From: Bedellia somnulentella
Lineage: Eukaryota; Arthropoda; Insecta; Lepidoptera; Bedelliidae
Direction: 5' to 3'
NCBI GenBank assembly: GCA_963576735.1
Contig: OY755187.1
Location: forward strand, 14,632,001 to 14,696,000
Length of the DNA stretch: 64,000 nucleotides
Below the pieces are notes generated by a model. It was not told the DNA's origin, made no database searches, and was given only the letters and a program-made list of their open reading frames with translations. Within the stretch, counting starts at the first letter, position 1. Every line of letters begins with the position of its first letter. The position numbers and the translations under genes are program-made. Below, piece by piece: positions 57,016 to 64,000 of this stretch.

Positions 57016-57489
57016 TATTATGTAATGTTTTTGATACCGATGTCTAATTGTTAATTATGTAAAGATATATAATGTAATAGAAAATTGAGGAGAAGAAGAG
57101 CATGCATCGCAGAGCAGTATGAGAAATTTGAGGGAACCATGAGAGGTTTGTCAGGAACATACTTACAAAGGGGCGCTGGATTGTCTCTGTGAATTTAAGT
57201 TAATGCGTGAGTTGTCGGCCTACATATTACATTTAAATATCCTGATAGAATATCGAATCTAAACTATTTATAGTGATGTTTCAACTTCACTCGAGCAAAT
57301 AATTCCAACCATCTTGCAATATCAGAATCACTGTGCTATTATTGCGTAAAACGCGGAACAGACAGACATCTGTAATAATCTGTATATTAAAATTGTTAAT
57401 AGAATTTGAATTATTTTTGCACGTTAGCAAATAGGCAACCAGTTATTTTAGTATAATACGGATATTTGGATTTTTTCTAACGACGAACG
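57016..57489. other. No gene seen
   Basis: AT-rich, unassigned. Confidence 0.4.
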
Positions 57490-57605
57490 ACGACAGGCGG
57501 GAATCGAACCCGCGACCTCGGATATACGCCCCAGTCGCTCTTTCCTTTATTTATTCTTTATTTATTAGCAATAATCCCCATATGAGGTGTTCATGAACAA
57601 AAGAC
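57490..57605. repeat. Fold-back element, right half
   Basis: CAGGCGGGAATCGAACCCGCG (tRNA T-arm-like), GGATATACGCCCC, CTTTCCTTTATTTATTC, then AATAATCCCCATATGAGG and TTCATGAAC. The order of parts is the mirror image of the 12-kb copy. Confidence 0.7.
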
Positions 57606-57610
57606 ATTCA

Positions 57611-58424
57611 GACCTTTTATAATTTTTATAATGTGCTAGATTCAAATAGATTGTTGATTTAATAGTAAACTTAGTATATTAATATGAAAGAAAAGATTAT
57701 CTGAAATATTCACTATCGGTTATATTAAAACATTTCACCATAGTTAATAAACTGAACGTAATCTACGCTTTTGTCTCAAACGAAAACTAAACCTAAGCTT
57801 AGACTCTGTCTCAAAGGAAAATGAAACATCCTAAGAATAGTAAGCAAGTATTCGAATGGATGGATGTATGGCAACTCAAACTGGATACCCAATAGCACTA
57901 AATTTAGAATTTGTCTTTGTATTCCTGAGCCACTGTAAGTCATGAACCAACATTACCGGTTTAATACTGCCTTAAAAATGATCCTTCACTTTTGCTCTTC
58001 TAAAAACGTTCAAGAATAGGTGATATTTCTCAAAGTTTGAAGGCAGCAAACGTATGGTGTTCAAACATGCTTAAAAAATTGGGATACAATAAACAACAGA
58101 GTCTACTGATACGCTAAATTTAGCTCATTTACGCTGCGTTAAATGCTAGCGATAAGGTTGTAAATTCCAGTAAAAGCTGAGCTATCCTTTCAAACCTAAT
58201 ATTGTCAAAGATGTATCAGCGTAAACTGGCTAAAGTTTCCTTAGTAGTACTTTCGTAGTATTTGTTTACCTGCATTGCAAATTGTTTATTGTGTTAGTTT
58301 ACGTCAAAAGTGTTATATTTGATAAGACGTACTCTGCCGTTTGTTTTTTATTCGTATTCAAAACTTTATACTTCAAATCTCAATATTTCCCTGATGGGTT
58401 AGTTGAAGTTTTATTGGAAATTAA
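57611..58424. other. No gene seen
   Basis: AT-rich, unassigned. Confidence 0.4.
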
Positions 58425-58430
58425 TCTACT

Positions 58431-58659
58431 GCTGTGTAATGTCGGCTTAGAATAGCACTACCCCATTTCTTCCCGTGGGTCTACCTAAGACGCGACTAAG
58501 GGTATTGGGGCTTTTTAATGGAATTTTGGGCGATGCGGTTGGAGACCCATGACCAACAACCCAACTTAACTTCCAAAAGTGGCTGTGGAATTTCTGATTC
58601 CTTAGCTCTGGCTACCCCATCTAGGAATTTACAGTGAGTATATGTATGTATGTATGTAC
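58431..58659 (+). repeat. SINE copy, subfamily A, small deletion
   Basis: GCTGTGTAATG to (TATG)n with TCTACT at 58425-58430 and 58660-58665. The TTTATTTTACCATC block is missing. Confidence 0.88.
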
Positions 58660-58665
58660 TCTACT

Positions 58666-59264
58666 AGTGCGCCTCAAAAATGCGAAGTTATTTAATGTTC
58701 ATCATTCCTATCTTTAGCGACAGTATCTGGTCAATGAAACTGTTTCAACAAAATGAATCTAAAATGATCTAATATGATGATAATGTTAATTGTAAGTTTG
58801 AAAACCGTTTCTTGTCTGTAAAAAGTAATTTTGTAAATAATTTGTAACAAACGATAAAGTTATTTATATATTTGCTTTTAGAAAGCCATTAGTTCGTTAC
58901 GTTCTTCGACTTTGATAGCTGTTGCTATAATTTGATTCAGAAAGAATTCATTGATTTAAATGTGTTCTTCACAAGTATTAATAACTTAAAAACAACCGTA
59001 CTATTTTTAACATCATTCTGCTTGAGATGCTATTTATAGAACGCTGGATACAGCTTCATGCGGCTGTATAAATATGTAAATTCTCATGTATCAATATAAA
59101 TAAAATTACTAACACAAAATAAAAAACGAACACAGATGGATTTAAGTCTGAAATAAATGATTATTATTATCATTTATATGCCATTTTGAGTTAAAATATG
59201 TTTGAAATGAAATTCTGCGTTCACTTCGAGTACTATTCCTAAATGTCTATTTTATTTAAATCAT
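58666..59264. other. No gene seen
   Basis: AT-rich, unassigned. Confidence 0.4.
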
Positions 59265-59315
59265 TTAAATCTTTTTGTTCATGAAAACCTCATGTGGGGA
59301 TTATTACTAATCTAT
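59265..59315. repeat. Fold-back element tail module
   Basis: TTTTTGTTCATGAAAACC and TCATGTGGGGATTATTAC match the plus-orientation end of the fold-back family. Confidence 0.65.
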
Positions 59316-60350
59316 CACTAGTCTATTTTATGTTTTACTGTAAAAACTGATTGAAATGAAAAACTATCTCGTTTACCCACAACTTCCGCGAACAAAGCCG
59401 TGACCATATATGTTCAAAACAAGCATATTGTCCATTATAATATCAATAATCGAGCCATTGTATTACATTTTATTTATAGTAGTTGTAAACGATTGCATCT
59501 GTATCGGTAGAGAAGGCCGATCACTTCCGATAGTAACTACATCCGTTAGTTGCTAATTAATGCGATTCCTTCTAATCTTCGTATACGGGTCATAAGGAAA
59601 CTATGAAATTCAATGTCATTGAAAGTTTGAATAGATATTTCGAAGCCATTGATAACGTTTATGTAGATAATGCGCCGTATGCGATTGTCTATTTCACTAC
59701 TTGTTACAAATACGAAAGTGTGTTTATATGTATGTTTGCTCGCTTATTCATAGGTCAGTGTCCAGCCAGATAGCAAGTAATTTTATAGTAAGGTGACAAT
59801 ACTTAGCGTTATATTCAGAATGCCTTTCCCAAAGGATTTAACAGCGTGAATTCTGTAGGGTATTTTTAATCTGGGGAATATTTGATAGTAGTGGACCACC
59901 CCATGGCTTTTTTTAAATATCTAACGTTTTGCCAGTAATTTCATAAGGAGTTAGAACTTTATCAAATATAGCTTAATGACGTATAGCCTGTTTCTTTTCA
60001 AGTTCAGAAGGTTCCAATTGATTAAGTATATTTTTAACGGTTTTGTGGTTTCGATGGTTTTTTTACTACAGATAAACAAACACGCAAATATAAATCTTTT
60101 TTCATTATATAACAAGTAAAGGTATAGATAGTATTTGTTGTTATAAAACAAAAAAACTAGATTTGCGTACATTTTAGTCAAATATAAGAGGCGTTTACGT
60201 CAAACATACGTTAATAGATGTATTCTGAACAAATAATAACAAAACATTATAGGTGCCGAGTAACATTAGTAATTATACGATAGCAAATGAAATTTTATTT
60301 TATTATTGAAACATTCAATGCAATAACTATACAATCTTTTTTCTAAGCCC
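59316..60350. other. No gene seen
   Basis: AT-rich, unassigned. Confidence 0.4.
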
Positions 60351-60360
60351 TAAGTGTTAT

Positions 60361-60619
60361 GTTACTGTATTTTGCTGTGTAGTGTCGGCTTAGAATAGCA
60401 CTACCCCATTTCTTCCGGTGGGTGTACGTAAGAGGCGACTAACGGTATTGGGGCCTTTGAGGGATTGTTGGGCGATGCGGTTGGAGACCCATAACCAACA
60501 GCCTTTATTTTTACCATCTTTTCCCCACTCAAATTTCCAAAAGTGGCTGAGGAATTTCTAATACCTTAGCTCTGGCTACCCCTTCTAGGGATTTATAGCC
60601 GTGAGTATATGTATGTATG
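60361..60619 (+). repeat. SINE copy, subfamily A, 5'-extended
   Basis: Near-consensus copy with the 10-bp duplication TAAGTGTTAT at 60351-60360 and 60620-60629. Twelve extra bases (GTTACTGTATTT) lie between the duplication and the usual TGCTGTG start. Confidence 0.9.
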
Positions 60620-60629
60620 TAAGTGTTAT

Positions 60630-61114
60630 AGTTTTATTCCAATAGACGGATTTGCGTACAAGCAATTCTGAGTATACATGAAATAATAGTCTGCCACTGC
60701 TGTAAATTTGCATAGCAGTGTCGAGAAATCAAGGCAATTTGGGTGCTATCTAATTTCACTAACCCCATCATATGGGAAAGTTACATATAGGCTTTGCAAA
60801 AAGCTACTCTATATATCAAATTTACTGACGGTGAATGTACGTTTTTTATTATTTTGCGTTATATGGTGATAGTAGGAATTAAAAAACAACAAAAATCGCT
60901 TAACTATCAGTCTACTACATCAAAATAAGTCAAATTATATAATATTAAAAACTATTGCTATATAGACAGACAATTCAGAAGACACGTCTAGCTATTTTAA
61001 ATAAGTATAATAATATCCATTATTAGTAGAGTCATATTTTTATTCAAAAAAGTGTAAATTTTGTGGCCTCAACTACAAGAATATAGAAAAAGAAAAAAGA
61101 AAAATTTAAAATTT
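60630..61114. other. No gene seen
   Basis: AT-rich, unassigned. Confidence 0.4.
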
Positions 61115-61225
61115 TAATGGATGTAAATGAAGCTAGAAAAGTATGCCAGGATCCTAGAAATTGGCATTCAATAGTCTCTGCCTAACCCAATGGGAAATAA
61201 TTGCATGAGTATAAGTATATATGTA
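61115..61225 (+). repeat. LINE C-terminus and 3' end
   Basis: Reads ILMDVNEARKVCQDPRNWHS then IVSA, a stop, and PNGK, followed by the 3' terminus TGCATGAGTATAAGTATATATG. It matches the tail at 44101-44358 and the 3' end at 56930-57015, so it links the two. Confidence 0.7.
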
Positions 61226-62318
61226 TTAACTTTAATGTGTGGGCAGCCAGTCAAAGATTAAGAAATTATTAAACAATTTCTTGATTGTCGGAGCAATAGG
61301 AATGTGAGATATAGAATTGATAACGAACTCATTGAAATAAGAATGCACTCGGATTGGAGGTAAATGTTTAAATTTTATAAATATTCCTTTTGATCGAACT
61401 GTAGTCTTAAATAACGTGTATAACTCGTGTGGGATTAAAGTTCATATAAAAGTTTAAACGAATTAATGTATAAACTATTTCATAATCTATATTTCCCTGC
61501 CAACTCTTTCATTTGATAAACGTTTTGTGCTAAAGTACGAGCAATATCGATATCACCATCTTGTATCGTTCGCCATATTGGATTTAAATTGTCGTTATTT
61601 AATATATAATTCATAACGTGCATACACAATTTGATTTAAGCTTTATAAAAAAAAAGTCGCAAGATCTAACCCCAACATTCATTTGAAATGTTTTCATATT
61701 TGTAAAAAAGTTCTTGAAAAAACAATTTCTATTTTTAATGTTCGCAAATAATACCAATATATTTTTTCGTATCAATGCGCTGTGCGTTAAATTATGAAAA
61801 CAAACTTTATAATACTTACATATTATTTTATTGGACACTATTTCACTCACAATAATATTCAACTGCAAATGATTATGCAAATGATTTTGGTAGAGTAACA
61901 TACAAGTGCAAGTTATAATTTAATTTACTACGTTTTTGATCTGGTTGAACCTATGCAGGTCTCAGCAGTTTCAGTAGATTTAGAATTTATTTTGGCTCTA
62001 AGGATGGTAATAAAATATTAAATCCGAAAACCATATAAACAAATAATATTCACTTGTAAATAAAATCGTGACATTAGGTCTGCAAGTCTGATTTTAAACG
62101 TGCATTAAAATTTTATATTTTTCATCATTCAATCAGTACATTCTCGCGTAAATAAGTTTTCAATAAATACACACAATAATACTATAGCGATTGAAATCGA
62201 TTTATGAATTGAAAAAGCGTAGCTGTCGGCGATAATATAATTTATGTACAAATTAGCTTACCTAATTCCATAGCGTAACTGGTGATTGAAAATATTAAAA
62301 TATTGTAGAGGTACTCAC
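61226..62318. other. No gene seen
   Basis: AT-rich. A 96-codon minus-strand frame at 61611-61901 has no recognisable features. Confidence 0.4.
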
Positions 62319-62378
62319 TTTATAGAAATATCCGTCCAAACTCAGAACGAAAACTACAGCAAAGTATCCAGAGAACTG
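62319..62378 (-). promoter_or_regulatory. Candidate transporter 5' UTR exon and start site
   Basis: On the minus strand a TTCAGTTCTC initiator-like motif (TCAGT at 62379-62375) is followed about 60 bases later by a strong GTGAGTACC donor at 62318. The DNA just upstream, 62450-62520, is CG-richer (CGCACTCGCCGCTTTCG). This would fit a non-coding first exon spliced to the acceptor at about 55712. No transcript evidence exists here. Confidence 0.25.
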
Positions 62379-63109
62379 AATTTTTTTAAATTTCACACTT
62401 GTTTAAAAAGTCACTAATCCTAAAAACAAATTGGACTAAATTTTACGCGGGAAACCGTTTCACGCTTTCGGCTTAATTTCAAATTACGAACGCACTCGCC
62501 GCTTTCGTAGTTGTTTCTATTTTTATATTTGTTTTTCGCACAATATCAGCCAGTGGGAACTGTTCCGTTCATTAAATCAATCGATTATTATCATTCGAAT
62601 ATATGATCAAGTTTAATTTATTGCTTTTATTTCGGATGCTCCTGACCTTGCCTTCGCGCGCGATCTATGGAAACTGAATCAACTTTTAGCAGTACCAGCA
62701 TGTTTTATAACGTACGTGTATTGTTGTCATAACTTTTACCACGTGTGTCAGTGAGACTACTACTTCTGTTCATTCGAATGATAACCGCTATAGGGATCGT
62801 CTCGGTAGTATCTCGTCTCTCCATGTGAACTATTTACGTTGATAAGATAATCGCTGTCGTTAAATCAAATCAATTCTTTCTATCGCTTTCTCGAATTTGA
62901 TCGTTCAAGATGTAAAAGTAATATTCATACTTAATTTCAGATTATTATTATCTTATCGTTTAACAGTTATGCTGCTGATATTCATTTGTTATGTACACAA
63001 CAACACGAGTATATTTACATAGGCAACAAAGGATTCAGTCATACAAATTAGTCCACTTTTTTAACCATATGTTACTCGTATTATTAGCATTTTCGGAAGT
63101 GGCTACAAG
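62379..63109. other. Possible transporter promoter flank, otherwise no feature
   Basis: AT-rich with a GCGCGCG patch near 62655. No coding signal was seen. Confidence 0.3.
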
Positions 63110-63121
63110 ATAAATTAAATA

Positions 63122-63372
63122 CATACATACATACAATACATATACTCACGGCTATAAATCCCAAAAAGGGGTAGCTAGAGCTTTAGAGCTAGAAACTCGT
63201 CAGCCACATTTGGAAGTTGATAGGGGATAATATGGTAGATATAAAGTATCGTTGGTGATGAGTCACCAACCGCATCGCCCAAAAACCACTTATTAAACCC
63301 TCATACCCTTAGTCGCTTCTTACGACACCCGTGGGTAGAAAGGGGTAGCAACATCCAGCACTACAGGGCAAA
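63122..63372 (-). repeat. SINE copy, subfamily B, full length
   Basis: Minus-strand copy with an ACATACATAC tail and the 12-bp duplication ATAAATTAAATA at 63110-63121 and 63373-63384. Confidence 0.92.
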
Positions 63373-63384
63373 ATAAATTAAATA

Positions 63385-63848
63385 TGAAAGTAAATATAGT
63401 TACTAATAGTCGCCCAAGGTTTTCCCTATACATGGGAGTAAATAGGGTAATGATATTCTTATATTACACTATCAGTGCCTAGCTGGACTTTTATAGAAAT
63501 TTATTTGCTGAGTTGTATGAAGAAATTATATGGGTTAGATAATGATGGCTAATAGTGGTCTGACGTCAGGAAGACATGCATCTATGTACGCATCTGACAA
63601 CTCATTGCACTAACCGTATTGAAGTTTCTAGTTTCATGAAAAATGCTAAGTGATTTGGAGATTCAATACTCAATGTAATGTCAAGATTAAATACTTTTTA
63701 CAAAAAATGCTAAGTTTTATGTTCGTGTATTTTCAGGGCCAACCTTCCTATTAATAACTATAATTAACTGAAACCCCTCTAGACTAGTTATAGCAGCAAG
63801 TTGTTAATAAATATATGATTTATTTCTTTAAGCCGGCTCTACCGTATT
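63385..63848. other. No gene seen
   Basis: AT-rich, unassigned. Confidence 0.4.
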
Positions 63849-64000
63849 GCCGTGTAGTGCCGGCTTAGAATGTCACTTCCCCTTTCTGCCCACGGGTGTC
63901 GTTAGAGGCGACTAAGGGTATGGGGCTTCTTACAGTGGGTTAGATCGATGCGATTGGAAACCCATCACCAACGATACTTTATTTCTGCCATCTTTTCCTC
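63849..64000 (+). repeat. SINE copy, subfamily B, cut by window end
   Basis: GCCGTGTAGTGCCGGC head to GATACTTTATTTCTGCCATC. The 3' half lies beyond the window. Confidence 0.9.

Noticed and set aside
57490..57530. Possible tRNA gene on the minus strand
   Set aside because: Only a T-arm-like part is present. No acceptor, D or anticodon arm can be folded, and the piece is shared with other repeat copies.
61611..61901. 96-codon minus-strand frame
   Set aside because: Low-complexity, Asn/Phe-rich translation expected by chance in AT-rich DNA.

Overview
The window looks like nuclear DNA from a moth or butterfly. I infer this from the AT-rich background, insect-type genes, and interspersed repeats of kinds I associate with Lepidoptera. 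There is no bacterial-style operon, CRISPR array or virus. Host coding sequence is sparse: one complete single-exon gene, one complete four-exon gene and two exons of a third. Almost everything else is intron or intergenic DNA filled with transposable-element remains.

Layout: 0-7.7 kb holds SINE copies and a complete young Ty3/gypsy retrotransposon (1485-7336, minus strand) with LTRs that read as identical and one intact gag-pol frame. 7.7-12 kb is SINEs and unassigned DNA. 12.0-14.1 kb is a large inverted repeat next to a tRNA-arm-like fold-back element, with a SINE nested in one arm. mab-21 lies at 16972-18069 (minus). 18-36 kb is gene-poor, with several CpG-rich islands, one of which resembles a TATA-less promoter. 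A broken mariner is at 34045-35335. Two plus-strand exons of neurobeachin/rugose (PH-BEACH region) are at 36189-36306 and 36771-36873. A Tret1-like MFS sugar transporter runs on the minus strand from 55653 down to 41956 in four coding exons, with a possible 5' UTR exon near 62.3 kb.

The gene arrangement is the main biological point. mab-21 lies antisense, upstream of the neurobeachin PH exons. In vertebrates MAB21L1 sits antisense inside NBEA, and MAB21L2 sits antisense inside LRBA. If the exons upstream of 36189 lie beyond the left edge, this is the same nested arrangement in an insect. No further neurobeachin exon was found to the right, so the transporter may also be nested, in the next intron.

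The main repeat story is a SINE of about 240 bp with at least 34 recognisable copies (about a tenth of the window), several flanked by clear 6-13 bp target-site duplications. It ends in a tetranucleotide (ATGT)n tail. Its last ~45 bp resemble the 3' end of a LINE whose degraded C-terminal fragments occur about seven times here, which suggests a SINE that borrowed its LINE partner's tail. A second SINE-like family ends in (TTATG)n.

Coordinates and boundaries come from reading by eye. Family names rest on motif recognition and remembered homologues; no database search was run.
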